Origin: Bacteroides thetaiotaomicron VPI-5482
Lineage (GTDB): Bacteria > Bacteroidota > Bacteroidia > Bacteroidales > Bacteroidaceae
Assembly (NCBI RefSeq): GCF_000011065.1
Contig: NC_004663.1
Location: 5,456,001 to 5,520,000 of the forward strand
Direction: 5' to 3'
DNA: 64,000 bases
In this document: positions 26,943-37,400 of the stretch, piece after piece
Numbering within the stretch: position 1 is the stretch's first letter
Layout: each line of letters begins with the position of its first letter
Program-made: the position numbers and the translations under genes
The notes under the pieces: generated by a model
Database searches by the model: none
The model's input: only the letters and a program-made list of their open reading frames with translations
What the model was told of the DNA's origin: nothing

Positions 26943-29900
26943 ATGAAAAAGATAAAAAGAATACTTAGTATTTCTGCGCTACTCGTATGTGGGGTGGCAA
27001 ATACATGGGGACAAGGAGGCCAGAAACTAACAGGTAAGATTTTGTCAGCGACAAATCAGCCGGTTGAAGGCGCCATTGTCACAGTACTGGATACGATGAA
27101 TGTAACTACAAACAAAGAAGGTGCATTCCAGTTTGAAGTGAAGGATCTTTCTAAAGCTGGCGAGATTTCTGTATGGGCTCCGGGGTATTTCTCCGTGAAA
27201 CAGCTAATCAGAGAACGTTCGAATATTGTGATTACTTTGATTCCGGAAAATCAATATAAATATAATGAGACTATGATTCTCCCCTTCCGTCGGGAAGGGG
27301 AAATGCAGTTGGAGGACTATACGGCTGCTACTAATATCGCTAAGAAAGATTTTATGCCGGGAACTACGAAGATTGATCGCGCATTGACAGGACAAGTTGC
27401 CGGTTTACAAGTGAAACGCAGTAGTGGTATGCCGGGAGAAGGCAGTTATTATAACTTGCGAGGGATCCGCACATTGACTGGTGATAACGCTCCTTTGATT
27501 GTGATAAACGGTGTGCCCCACATGCCCGATAAAACACCTTCGGCACTGATTGATGGCTTTACACGCGATATCTTCCAGTTTTATCATTTGCAGGATATAC
27601 AGAATATCACTATATTGAAAGGTGCTGAGGCGGCCATGTATGGTTCAATGGGCTCCAATGGTGTAATCTTGATCGAAACAGACGGTACGGCATCCAATGA
27701 CTTGGAGACGCGAGTAAGCTATTATGGATCATACGGAATCAACTGGAATGATAAGCGGATGCCGGTGATGGGACTGGATGACTACAAACAGTATCTGGCA
27801 GATATGGGAATGACTATTTCTAAGGACCCGCAGAACTTTTATAACAATTTTCCTTTCATGCAGAATCCGAACGATCCACGTTACAACTATCTGTATAACA
27901 ATAATACAGATTGGCAGGATTTGATTTACAAGAACACCGCTTCCACCGATCATCTTTTTAGAGTAGAAGGTGGTGATAATATTGCTAAGTACGACCTATC
28001 ATTAGGGTATTACCGCGAGAATGGCCTGATGGATAACACAAGTATGGAACGTTTTCATACATTATTGAATGCTAATGTATTGGTCAATAAACAACTGAAT
28101 ATTTTTGCAACGGTAGGTTTGGCTTATATGAACGGACATTATCAGATGCAGGGCATGGATATTACGACGAATCCTATATTGGCAGCTTACGCAAGATCTC
28201 CTTTCCTGAGTCCATATGAAAAAGACCGCGAGGGAAATACGTTAAAGACTTACGCATCGCATTTCTATGGACGGAGCAAGAGCCGAGATTACAGTGTCAG
28301 CAATCCTTTAGCTATCGTTAACACGTTGGATTCTCGCAATCGCCAATATGATCTGAATATGAAAGCCGGTATCGCATACAACCCTTTCCGTGAACTGACA
28401 CTGACCGGAACAGTAGGTCTGTATTATAATTACGATAACGAACATCTCTTTATCCCCGGAGCAAGCGAAGCCACTATAGTGCCGCTAAGCGATAAATATG
28501 GTTTGCGAAATAATGCGGTAAGCGACGGAGTAGCTGTAACAACAAACTTTTTCGCCAACTTGAATGCAAGTTATAAGAAAACATTCAATTATGTTCATCA
28601 GTTGAATGCAATAGCCGGATGGCAGTTGATGACTACTAAAAACGAATATGATGCAGGAGAAGGGCGCAACACTGGCAATGACTTTTACCAGACATTAGGC
28701 AGCACGATTGACGGAAGACGCTTCTTGGGTTATATCAATAGCTGGAACTGGACAAACTTTTACGGACACGCCGACTATACTTACAATAATATGGTACAGG
28801 CATCTGTGAATATAGCTGTTGATGCAGCTTCTTCTACCGGTACGGATGTAGCTCGTTTCTATACATATCCGTCAGTAGGAGTAACCTTGCTGGGAAAAGG
28901 ATGGAAACCGCTTCTTGATGCTACATGGCTCAATAAGTTGAATGTACGTGCCGAATACGGACTGACAGGTAACTCACGCTTCTCTTCACAGATGGGTGGA
29001 TACTATTATTCTACAGTGCCTTACATGCAGTTGTCAACCATCGTTCGTTCTAATATTCCGAACGTATCATTGAAACCGGAGAAGAATGCTTCTTTGAATC
29101 TCGGATTGGATTTGTCTGTATTAAACAATCGCCTGAACGTATCTTTTGATTATTACAACAATCAAATCAGCGATATGATCTCAGCCATGCCTCTTTCATC
29201 CGTTTATGGATCGGTTCCTTATTATGCGAATGTAGGTAAGTTGGAGAATACAGGTATAGAGTTGTCAGTGCAGGCTTCATTGGTGCGCACTCGTAATTTC
29301 GAGTGGATCGTAGGTGGAAACATCACTCGCTCCAGAGATAAGATCAAGTCATTGGGTGGTGAAGAACAAATTGTGTTGAGTTACGATAATGGTGTGCAGA
29401 TGGTCAACCGTGTGGGAGAATCTCCTTACCAATTCTACGGTTATCAGGCTGACGGAGTATATTCCACACAAGCTGAAGCTGACGCTGCAAATCTCAGTAA
29501 CCGTACCGGACGTCGTTATAATGCCGGAGATGTACGTTTTGTAGATCAGAATGGCGATAACCGTATTGACGATAAAGACCGTATTCTTCTTGGCAGTGCT
29601 GCTCCCTCGTACTTTGGAGGTTTCTATACACAATTGAAATATAAAGGATTTGCTCTTTCTGCAGAGTTCTCATATTCAAAAGACAACATCGCATACAATG
29701 CTGTCAGACAACAATTGGAGGCTGTGTCTACTACCAACAACCAAAGTATTGCAGCCGTAAACCGTTGGACAGTAGAAGGACAGAAGACCGATATGCCGAA
29801 GGCAACATGGAAAGATCCTGTGGGCAACAGCTATTTCTCTTCTCGCTGGATGGAAGATGCATCTTACCTGAGAATGAAGAATGTGACATTAAGCTATACT

Positions 29901-30095
29901 TTCTCTAAAACACTTTGGAATTTCTTCCGTTCGGGAACAATATATGTGACAGGCGAGAACCTGTTGACCTTCACCGATTATTTGGGAATGGACCCTGAAT
30001 TCTCTTATTCTTATGCTGAGAATATGCAAGGTTTTGATAATGCAAAGCTAATGCAACCCAAAACAGTGAAAATGGGCGTTAATTTAAAATTCTAA
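26943..30095 (+). CDS. SusC-like TonB-dependent outer-membrane transporter 2
   Basis: A 1050-residue transporter. Signal peptide (about 1-23, ending WGQ), a regulatory-like domain (KLTGKILSATNQPVEGAIV, NKEGAFQF), a less typical region where the TonB box is expected (YNETMILPFRREGEMQLEDY), the plug (YYNLRGIRTLTGDNAPLIV, GSNGVILIETDG) and a barrel ending TVKMGVNLKF. It is clearly diverged from SusC 1, so the two pairs may take up different RG-I fragments. Its TAA overlaps the next ATG by one base, so translation with SusD 2 is coupled. Confidence 0.93.
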   Translation: MKKIKRILSISALLVCGVANTWGQGGQKLTGKILSATNQPVEGAIVTVLDTMNVTTNKEGAFQFEVKDLSKAGEISVWAPGYFSVKQLIRERSNIVITLIPENQYKYNETMILPFRREGEMQLEDYTAATNIAKKDFMPGTTKIDRALTGQVAGLQVKRSSGMPGEGSYYNLRGIRTLTGDNAPLIVINGVPHMPDKTPSALIDGFTRDIFQFYHLQDIQNITILKGAEAAMYGSMGSNGVILIETDGTASNDLETRVSYYGSYGINWNDKRMPVMGLDDYKQYLADMGMTISKDPQNFYNNFPFMQNPNDPRYNYLYNNNTDWQDLIYKNTASTDHLFRVEGGDNIAKYDLSLGYYRENGLMDNTSMERFHTLLNANVLVNKQLNIFATVGLAYMNGHYQMQGMDITTNPILAAYARSPFLSPYEKDREGNTLKTYASHFYGRSKSRDYSVSNPLAIVNTLDSRNRQYDLNMKAGIAYNPFRELTLTGTVGLYYNYDNEHLFIPGASEATIVPLSDKYGLRNNAVSDGVAVTTNFFANLNASYKKTFNYVHQLNAIAGWQLMTTKNEYDAGEGRNTGNDFYQTLGSTIDGRRFLGYINSWNWTNFYGHADYTYNNMVQASVNIAVDAASSTGTDVARFYTYPSVGVTLLGKGWKPLLDATWLNKLNVRAEYGLTGNSRFSSQMGGYYYSTVPYMQLSTIVRSNIPNVSLKPEKNASLNLGLDLSVLNNRLNVSFDYYNNQISDMISAMPLSSVYGSVPYYANVGKLENTGIELSVQASLVRTRNFEWIVGGNITRSRDKIKSLGGEEQIVLSYDNGVQMVNRVGESPYQFYGYQADGVYSTQAEADAANLSNRTGRRYNAGDVRFVDQNGDNRIDDKDRILLGSAAPSYFGGFYTQLKYKGFALSAEFSYSKDNIAYNAVRQQLEAVSTTNNQSIAAVNRWTVEGQKTDMPKATWKDPVGNSYFSSRWMEDASYLRMKNVTLSYTFSKTLWNFFRSGTIYVTGENLLTFTDYLGMDPEFSYSYAENMQGFDNAKLMQPKTVKMGVNLKF

Positions 30096-31852
30096 TGAAA
30101 ATGAAAAAGTTTAAGATAGAAATAATACTTATGGGGGTGTTGGCGATGATATTCGCTTCGTGTAGTGACTTCTTTGAGCCAAACAATGATACGACCTTGA
30201 ATGGTGACAGATATATCAAGGAAGGCAGCGAGCTTTATTCCGGTTTTCTGGGTATCATCACAAAGATACAAGCTATCGGAGACAAAGCTATTTATCTGAC
30301 CGATATGCGTGGAGAGCTGTTGGAACCTACCGAAAATACACCGGCAGACCTTTACAGCATCTATAATTATGATGATGATTTGAGCGGTAACACATACGCT
30401 GACCCTGCTAAGTATTATGATGTAATTATTGCTTGCAATGATTATTTGCAGAAAGCAAAAGAATACAGGGATACACATGTTACTACCGTAGATGACGATG
30501 ATTATAGAGGTCTGATTAGTAGTACGGTGAGATTGAAAACATGGACTTATCTCATGTTGGCAAAGATATATGGACAAGCTATATGGTTCGACGATCCGAT
30601 GCAAAGCATGAAAGATATCGTCAGCCAGACTCCTAAGAACCTGAGTGAGCTTGTCGATGAATGCGACAAACTGTTGAATACAGGCTTTGATGGAATAAAC
30701 GGTACATACAATATGTCATGGAATGAGTGGCTTGATCCAGCTAACGGAGCTACTTCCACAAACGATGAATATAAAAGATGGAATATGATGGTTCCCGGAT
30801 ACTTCGTATTACAGGCAGAAATCGCACTTTGGAAAGGGGATTATCAGAAAGCGGCTACAACGATTCTTGGAGAAATGAGCAGAACTTTTGCGTTGGCTGA
30901 GTATCAAGGAAATGTTGCTAATATCAAGTATATGCGTTCGGGAAGTTACGGTAGCAATTACGGTCAGCAATATGATTCTGAGATGCCGGTGTTGACAGCA
31001 GCTGAATCTGTTATTATGTATGATTACAAATACAATCAGCAGAATTCGTTATTGAATCATTTCGACCGTAGCGGAAGCTATATGATGCGTGCTTCTGTGC
31101 CAGGATCAAAACGTTTTGAAGATATTACTTTCAATCCGTCTGCCGATGCAACGGCTATTAAAACATCTGATGCGCGTTTCAGAGCCATTCAGGAAATCGA
31201 AAAAGATGTGGAATATGCGATACGCAAATACCGTGGATTTAGAAAGAGCGGACATTCTGTTGCTCATGACGATACATATATAATGATTTATCACACTTCT
31301 GATCTTTATTTCATGGCGATTGAAGCGCTGAATAATATGGGACGTTTTGAGCCGGTATCCGTCTTGATGAATACTGGTGTGGATCCCTTCTACGGAGCCG
31401 GTGTAGTATTGGGCGAACAATGGCAAGGACTGAATTGCAACTGGGGATTGTGGACAACACTTTATGCGGGATTCCGCCGCACGTATGCCGATAACGGTGT
31501 TCGCGGTATTTTAGGACTTGGCAAGCGCGATATGTGGCAGACCCCGGAAGACATCAAAGAGGAGATTGTAGCAGAACAAAAATTAGACGGTTTGAGTGAC
31601 GAGGACAAGATCAAAAAGCATAATGATATTGAATTGGTGAAAGAAGCCTTCTTGGAATTCCCTTGTGAAGGAAAAACTTATCCGCTTATGATTCGTGTGG
31701 CAAAACGTTGGAATGACTATTCATTCATAGCAGATTTTGTCGGGCAGAAATATGAATCCGATCAGGCTAAACAAGCAGAAGTAAAAGCCAAGATTATGAA
31801 TGGTGCTTATTTCGTACCTTGGGACTTGCAAGGTAAGTCTTCTTCTCATTAA
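30095..31852 (+). CDS. SusD-like glycan-binding lipoprotein 2
   Basis: A 585-residue lipoprotein with lipobox FASC (Cys about 24) and a SusD-like start (SDFFEPNND, ELYSGFLGIITKIQ). Helical repeat segments include YYDVIIACNDYLQKAKEY and LKTWTYLMLAKIYGQAIW, the latter equivalent to the conserved SusD AEAYFLRAW region. The C-terminal region (YPLMIRVAKRWNDY) corresponds to the usual EFxxEGxRxxDLxR motif but is divergent. Starts inside the stop codon of SusC 2 (TAATG); a second ATG lies two codons later. Partner lid of SusC 2. Confidence 0.88.
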   Translation: MKMKKFKIEIILMGVLAMIFASCSDFFEPNNDTTLNGDRYIKEGSELYSGFLGIITKIQAIGDKAIYLTDMRGELLEPTENTPADLYSIYNYDDDLSGNTYADPAKYYDVIIACNDYLQKAKEYRDTHVTTVDDDDYRGLISSTVRLKTWTYLMLAKIYGQAIWFDDPMQSMKDIVSQTPKNLSELVDECDKLLNTGFDGINGTYNMSWNEWLDPANGATSTNDEYKRWNMMVPGYFVLQAEIALWKGDYQKAATTILGEMSRTFALAEYQGNVANIKYMRSGSYGSNYGQQYDSEMPVLTAAESVIMYDYKYNQQNSLLNHFDRSGSYMMRASVPGSKRFEDITFNPSADATAIKTSDARFRAIQEIEKDVEYAIRKYRGFRKSGHSVAHDDTYIMIYHTSDLYFMAIEALNNMGRFEPVSVLMNTGVDPFYGAGVVLGEQWQGLNCNWGLWTTLYAGFRRTYADNGVRGILGLGKRDMWQTPEDIKEEIVAEQKLDGLSDEDKIKKHNDIELVKEAFLEFPCEGKTYPLMIRVAKRWNDYSFIADFVGQKYESDQAKQAEVKAKIMNGAYFVPWDLQGKSSSH

Positions 31853-31884
31853 ATAGCATGTTTTTCAATCAAAAAAAGATAATT

Positions 31885-33492
31885 ATGAAAGATATAACAA
31901 AAATAACGTACTTACTTTTGGGACTGATGTTATCAGTCCCTCTAGCCGCACAAAAGACATATTATATGGATCCTGAGGGAAGTGATTCTAATCCGGGAAC
32001 TTCAGATAAACCTTTTGCCACTTTAGTAAAAGTGCAGGAAGTGGTAGTTGCGGGAGATGTAGTTTATATCAATCCGGGAACATATGTGGTTCCCGCCAAT
32101 CAAGTGCCGATGACAACTACCAATAGCGGACTTTATCATTGTGTATTTCATATGAATAAAAGTGGTGAAGCAGGTAAACCTATTTCTTATTTGGCTAATC
32201 CGAATAAACAGGGGAGGCCCATTTTTGATCTTTCGCAGGTAAAACCGAAAGATCAGCGTATTACGGTGTTTTATGTTACAGGTTCCAATCTTTATCTAAA
32301 GGGATTTGATGTCATCGGTACGCAAGTGACTATTACCGGTCATACGCAATCAGAGTGTTTCCGTATTGTAAAAGGAGCCAATAATAACAAATTTGAAGAT
32401 TTGAGAACGCATGATGGTATGGCAATTGGTTTCTATTTGCTTGGAGGAAGCAATAATCACATCTTGAACTGTGATGCTTACAACAATTATGATTCGGTTT
32501 CCGAAGGTGGTAAGGGGGGCAATGTTGATGGTTTTGGCGGTCACATTAACTCATCTTCAGTTGGCGAAGGCAAAGGCACGGGAAATGTGTTTGAAGGATG
32601 TCGCGCATGGTACAATAGTGATGATGGTTTCGATTTGATCAATTGCTTCGAGGCTGTGAAGATAATTAATTGTTGGTCTTTCTTGAATGGGTATAAACCC
32701 GGAACCAAAGAAGTTGCTGGTGACGGTACCGGTTTTAAAGCCGGAGGCTATGGAATGGCTGCCGACAAACTGCCTGCCATACCCAGTGTGATCCCTCAAC
32801 ATGAGGTACGGAATAGTTTGGCTTATTACAATAGATTGAGAGGATTTTATGCCAATCATCATTTAGGTGGAATTATATTTGAGAGCAATACGGCTGTCAA
32901 TAGCGGAGAAAACTATAATATGACAAACCGTGAGTCACCTCTGGCGCTTCCTCCGACTGATGTCAACGGATATGATCATATGGTTAAGAACAACTTATCA
33001 TTGGTTACAAGATCGGGTAGTAAGCATATTGTAATGGTGAACAGGGCGAAGAGCGAAGTATCCAACAATTCGTTTGATGGTAGCGAGGAAGTGATAGAAA
33101 CCGATTTTATTAGTTTGGAAGAAGCGGAATTGATGAGAGACCGCAAGCCTAACGGAGATTTGCCTGATGTTAATTTCGGAAAGCTGACTACTGATGCGGA
33201 ATTACGTTTTTGGGGAATGGGATGTTTTGCTACAGGTGAACCTACTGATCTTGATTTTGGTTGGTTGAAGAAGCCGACAATTGTTGTAGTTGGAAGTAAA
33301 GCCAGTGTAGTGGGACCCGAAGCTGCATCGTTCACGAAGATGTATGTGATTGTAGATGGCGAAGAAACGACGGAGTTTGATAAGAACTCAATAGACTTGT
33401 CTGATTTTAGCGGCGTGCTTGAAGTGAAGGCAGTCATTGAAGATGCAAACGGAAACATTACAAAATCTATTGCGCTTAAATTTAAAAGATAA
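31885..33492 (+). CDS. PL9 pectate/rhamnogalacturonan lyase with C-terminal Ig-like domain
   Basis: A 535-residue protein from the ATG at 31885, which opens a signal peptide (MKDITKITYLLLGLML, ending LAAQ); the frame also has an ATG at 31858. The beta-helix carries the PL9 calcium and catalytic set: GNVDGFGGH (about 213), NSDDGFDL (about 242) and the Bronsted-base lysine in GTGFKAGGYG (about 283). PL9 enzymes cut galacturonan or RG-I by beta-elimination. The last 80 residues (KPTIVVVGSKASVVG onward) form a separate Ig-like domain absent from the paralogue at 60024. Placed in the SusCD operon, so probably a surface endolyase. Confidence 0.9.
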   Translation: MKDITKITYLLLGLMLSVPLAAQKTYYMDPEGSDSNPGTSDKPFATLVKVQEVVVAGDVVYINPGTYVVPANQVPMTTTNSGLYHCVFHMNKSGEAGKPISYLANPNKQGRPIFDLSQVKPKDQRITVFYVTGSNLYLKGFDVIGTQVTITGHTQSECFRIVKGANNNKFEDLRTHDGMAIGFYLLGGSNNHILNCDAYNNYDSVSEGGKGGNVDGFGGHINSSSVGEGKGTGNVFEGCRAWYNSDDGFDLINCFEAVKIINCWSFLNGYKPGTKEVAGDGTGFKAGGYGMAADKLPAIPSVIPQHEVRNSLAYYNRLRGFYANHHLGGIIFESNTAVNSGENYNMTNRESPLALPPTDVNGYDHMVKNNLSLVTRSGSKHIVMVNRAKSEVSNNSFDGSEEVIETDFISLEEAELMRDRKPNGDLPDVNFGKLTTDAELRFWGMGCFATGEPTDLDFGWLKKPTIVVVGSKASVVGPEAASFTKMYVIVDGEETTEFDKNSIDLSDFSGVLEVKAVIEDANGNITKSIALKFKR

Positions 33493-33513
33493 AACGGATA
33501 AACTTAGAATAAT

Positions 33514-34167
33514 ATGAAACAGTTTATTAATATTTATATAATATCTTTTGTCTTGATATTATCTCAACTCAGCCTCTTTTCGTCTTGCAAAGACGAAGAT
33601 ACGGTTGCTGAACTGAAGCTTGATCGTACAGCTATTCAAATCAAAGAAGGAAGTGAAGGTATACTAAAGATTGAAAGCGGAAGCGGTGGATACCAGTTTT
33701 CTTTTTCTGAAGAAGGTTATGCTACCGCCAAGTATCGTGAAAATCTGATATACATTCAGGGAGTGAAATACGGCAAAGTCGTCTTGAATGTAACAGATTT
33801 GGAAGGACACAGCGTATCACTTGATGTAGTGGTTGTATCAAGTGTATTGAGCACCGATAATCAGCGTTTTGTATGGGGAAACATGATTGAATTAAATAAA
33901 GCCAATAATTGGAGTTTGTTCACCGACGTCAATAGTGTTGCTATTACCAACGTAATGGAAGGAAGACAATATGTGTTATCCTGCGACGGTGATTTGTCGG
34001 TTGGTGTGAAGTCGAATGCCACGTTAGAGATCTTGAGTAGTAAAACCGGAGCTGAACCGGAGATCGTTCAACTGGCTGGAATGGAAGTGTTGCAAATAAA
34101 AGATGGCCTTTGTTCCATAGTCTTTAGTACGGCAGACCGTATGGGTGAGCTTGTGTTTCAAAAATAG
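33514..34167 (+). CDS. Small lipoprotein with Ig-like domain, function unknown
   Basis: A 217-residue protein with lipobox FSSC (Cys about 27). Residues about 35-110 (LKLDRTAIQIKEGSEGILKIESGSGGYQFSF, GVKYGKVVLNVTDLEGHSVSLDVVV; each shown in part) resemble bacterial Ig-like folds used as surface spacers. The remaining 100 residues have no motif I recognise. It is the last gene of the transport operon, 21 bases after PL9 and just before the terminator at 34193. A surface glycan-binding or scaffold role would fit, but nothing in the sequence proves it. Confidence 0.6.
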   Translation: MKQFINIYIISFVLILSQLSLFSSCKDEDTVAELKLDRTAIQIKEGSEGILKIESGSGGYQFSFSEEGYATAKYRENLIYIQGVKYGKVVLNVTDLEGHSVSLDVVVVSSVLSTDNQRFVWGNMIELNKANNWSLFTDVNSVAITNVMEGRQYVLSCDGDLSVGVKSNATLEILSSKTGAEPEIVQLAGMEVLQIKDGLCSIVFSTADRMGELVFQK

Positions 34168-34192
34168 ATATATACGCTGAAGATAAATGAAT

Positions 34193-34236
34193 CGATCTGA
34201 TATCAAGTTAGGCTTGGTTATCAGATCGTTTTTTTT
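34193..34236 (+). terminator. Rho-independent terminator of the SusCD operon
   Basis: CGATCTGATA (34193-34202) pairs perfectly with TATCAGATCG (34219-34228), followed by eight T (34229-34236). It closes the transcription unit that begins at 16207. Confidence 0.92.
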
Positions 34237-34353
34237 GTATTTGTCACTTTTAATACAATCAATGATATTGCTGTTTGCTGGAAGAAGACCGTTTGTTGAA
34301 CAAATATCCATTTAAATGAATGATATTCTATTTATCATTCGGGTGGTATTTTC

Positions 34354-34361
34354 TAATTTTG
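34354..34361 (+). promoter_or_regulatory. Candidate promoter -7 box for the PL26-like gene
   Basis: TAATTTTG fits TAnnTTTG and lies 58 bases before the ATG at 34420. The sequence 20 bases upstream reads TTT, a partial -33 match. Confidence 0.45.
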
Positions 34362-34419
34362 TGATGTGAAACCATTGAGAATGTTCCTTATAATGGAACT
34401 CCTTATCCTAAATTAGCAT

Positions 34420-37400
34420 ATGAAAAGCATATCTATTTTTTTGTTCTTGCTTATTACTTTGGCATCGAACGCCCAAGATAATAAAACCTCCGGACTCAAC
34501 GCCCGCCAGTTTCATAAATACTGGAAAGTAGAGTCCGAATCTCCGGATTATAAAGTAACCTTTCGTGGTGATACCGCTGAAATTCTTTCTCCCAAAGGCT
34601 TAACTCTTTGGCGAAAAGAAAAGATGAGTGGCAAGGTAACCATTGAGTACGATGCGTGTGTCGTTGTTGAGGCAGAAGGCGATCGCTTGAGTGACTTGAA
34701 TTGTTTTTGGATGGCTTCGGACCCTCAATACCCCGATAATATCTGGAAACGTGAGAAATGGCGTAATGGCATCTTTCTGAACTGTTATTCCCTGCAACTT
34801 TACTATATGGGATACGGTGGGAATCATAATTCTACTACACGTTTTCGCCGTTATGACGGCAACGAAGCGGCTGTTACAAATGCAAAAGCCCGTCCCGCAA
34901 TCTTGAAAGAATATACAGATGCCGACCATTTGTTGGAGGCAAACAAGTGGTATCATATCAAGATAACGAATGAAAATAATAGGGTTAGTTATTATATAAA
35001 TGGAGTGCGATTGGTGGATTTCCGCGATGCCGAACCCCTTACGGAAGGTTGGTTCGGCTTTCGTACCACCTTGTCCCGAACTCGTATCGCCAATTTTCAT
35101 TATGAATGTTCGTCGCAGGAAACTTCTGAAATACCATTACACTGGATCGGTAATACTCCGCAGCAAAACAAAGCGGTAAGTCTGGGAGTTCCCTTCAATG
35201 AAGGAGAATTATACCCGGAGCACACTTTGCAGCTGATGACCGATAAAGGTGAAATGCTTCCGACAGATACTTGGGCATTGGCCTACTGGCCCGATGGTTC
35301 TGTGAAATGGAAAGGGATAGCCGGAGTTATTCCGAAAAATACGGAGAAACTGCTACTCAAAAAGACCGGAAAAAAGTCAAAAGAAAAAGCATCTTCAAGG
35401 ACTGCCGATGATCGTAGCAATAAATTATCCCTATCTGTTGTTGAAACACCTCAAAGTATCCGCATAGAGACAGGAATTATTTCCGCTTACATCCCTCGTC
35501 AGGGAGATTTTATGATTGACAGTCTGTTCCGTGAAGGAGTGAAAGTCGGTGAAAAAGCACGTCTTGTATGCAACACTCAAAGCGAACCGGTCCTTGAAAA
35601 TACTTCTCAAATCACTTTTACTAACTATACCGGAAGATTGACATCGGCCACAGTAGAACGTATAGGTAAGGTGCGGACACTCGTCAAACTGGAAGGCACC
35701 CACAGAAGTGAAACCGGACGGGAGTGGCTTCCGTTCGTAGTCCGTCTCTACTTCTACGCCGGAAGTGAGCAGATCAAGATCGTACATAGCTTTGTGTACG
35801 ACGGAGATCAAAATAAGGATTTTATTCGTGCCTTGGGCATTCGTATGGATGCTCCTATGCGTGAAGCTCTTTATAACCGTCATGTCGCTTTCTCTTGTGC
35901 CAATGGAGGCGTCTGGAGTGAACCGGTACAACCGCTGGCAGGACGGCGTAAACTGACACTCGGCAAAGAGGATACACTTTCTCTGCAACAGCAACAGATG
36001 GATGGCAAACGCATCCCGCCTTACGAGGCTTTTGACGGGAAGAATCGTGATCTTCTTGATAACTGGGCTTCATGGAACGATTATCGCTTGTCTCAACTCT
36101 CTGCTGATGCTTTCTCCATTCGCAAACGTGCCAATGACAATAATCCTTGGATAGGAACTTTCTCCGGCACCCGTAGCGGAGGCTATGCTTTTGTCGGTGA
36201 TATTACGGGAGGTTTGGGACTCTGCCTGCATGATTTTTGGCAGTCATATCCTTCATCCCTCGAAATATCGGGTGCCAAAACTTCATCTGCAACGATCACA
36301 GCATGGTTATGGAGCCCCGAAGGAGAACCGATGGACTTACGTCACTACGATAATGTCGCTCATGATCTGAATGCCAGCTACGAAGATGTTCAGGAGGGAA
36401 TGAGTACTCCTTATGGCATTGCCCGCACCACTACACTCACACTTATTCCACAGAAAGGTTATGCAGGAAAAAAGGCTTTTGCCGATGTTGCTGAATCACT
36501 CTCAGAACCGGGAATATTGCTGCCCACACCAGACTATCTTCATGCACAGCAGGCTTTCGGCGTATGGAGCCTTCCGGACCGGAGTACTTCTTTTCGTGCG
36601 CGGGTAGAAGATCGCCTGGATGCATATATTGATTTTTATCGTAAAGCCATAGAGCAGAATAAATGGTATGGCTTTTGGAATTATGGAGATGTGATGCATG
36701 CTTATGACCCGGTCCGTCATACTTGGCGTTATGATATAGGTGGATTTGCCTGGGACAATACGGAACTGGCTTCTAATATGTGGTTGTGGTACAACTTCCT
36801 GCGTACAGGTCGTGAAGATATCTGGCGTATGGCAGAAGCTATGACCCGTCATACAGCCGAAGTGGACGTTTACCATATCGGACCGAACGCGGGATTAGGC
36901 AGCCGACATAATGTCAGCCATTGGGGATGCGGTGCTAAAGAAGCCCGGATCAGTCAGGCTGCATGGAACCGTTTCTATTATTATCTCACTACCGATGAAC
37001 GTTGCGGTGACTTGATGACTGAAGTAAAGGATGCCGATCAGAAACTATATGAATTAGACCCTATGCGGCTGGCACAGCCTCGCAGTGAATATCCCTGTAC
37101 GGCGCCTGCCCGACTGCGTATCGGTCCGGACTGGCTGGCGTATGCCGGAAACTGGATGACGGAGTGGGAGCGTACAGGCAACACTGTTTACCGGGATAAG
37201 ATCGTAGCCGGAATGAAAAGTATAGCAGCCCTGCCCAACCGTATCTTTACGGGACCCAAAGCGCTGGGTTTCGATCCGGCAACGGGAATCATCACCAGTG
37301 AATGTGATCCCAAGCTGGAATCTTCGAATCATTTAATGACTATTATGGGTGGTTTTGAGGTAATGAACGAAATGATACGTATGATTGACCTTCCCGAATG

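Noticed and set aside
34231..34245. Another end of the HU/VirE element (TTGTCACTTTT)
   Set aside because: Only this short match is present, with no second TTGTCAC, no tandem GTGACAATAGA units and no repeat array, so it is likely chance.
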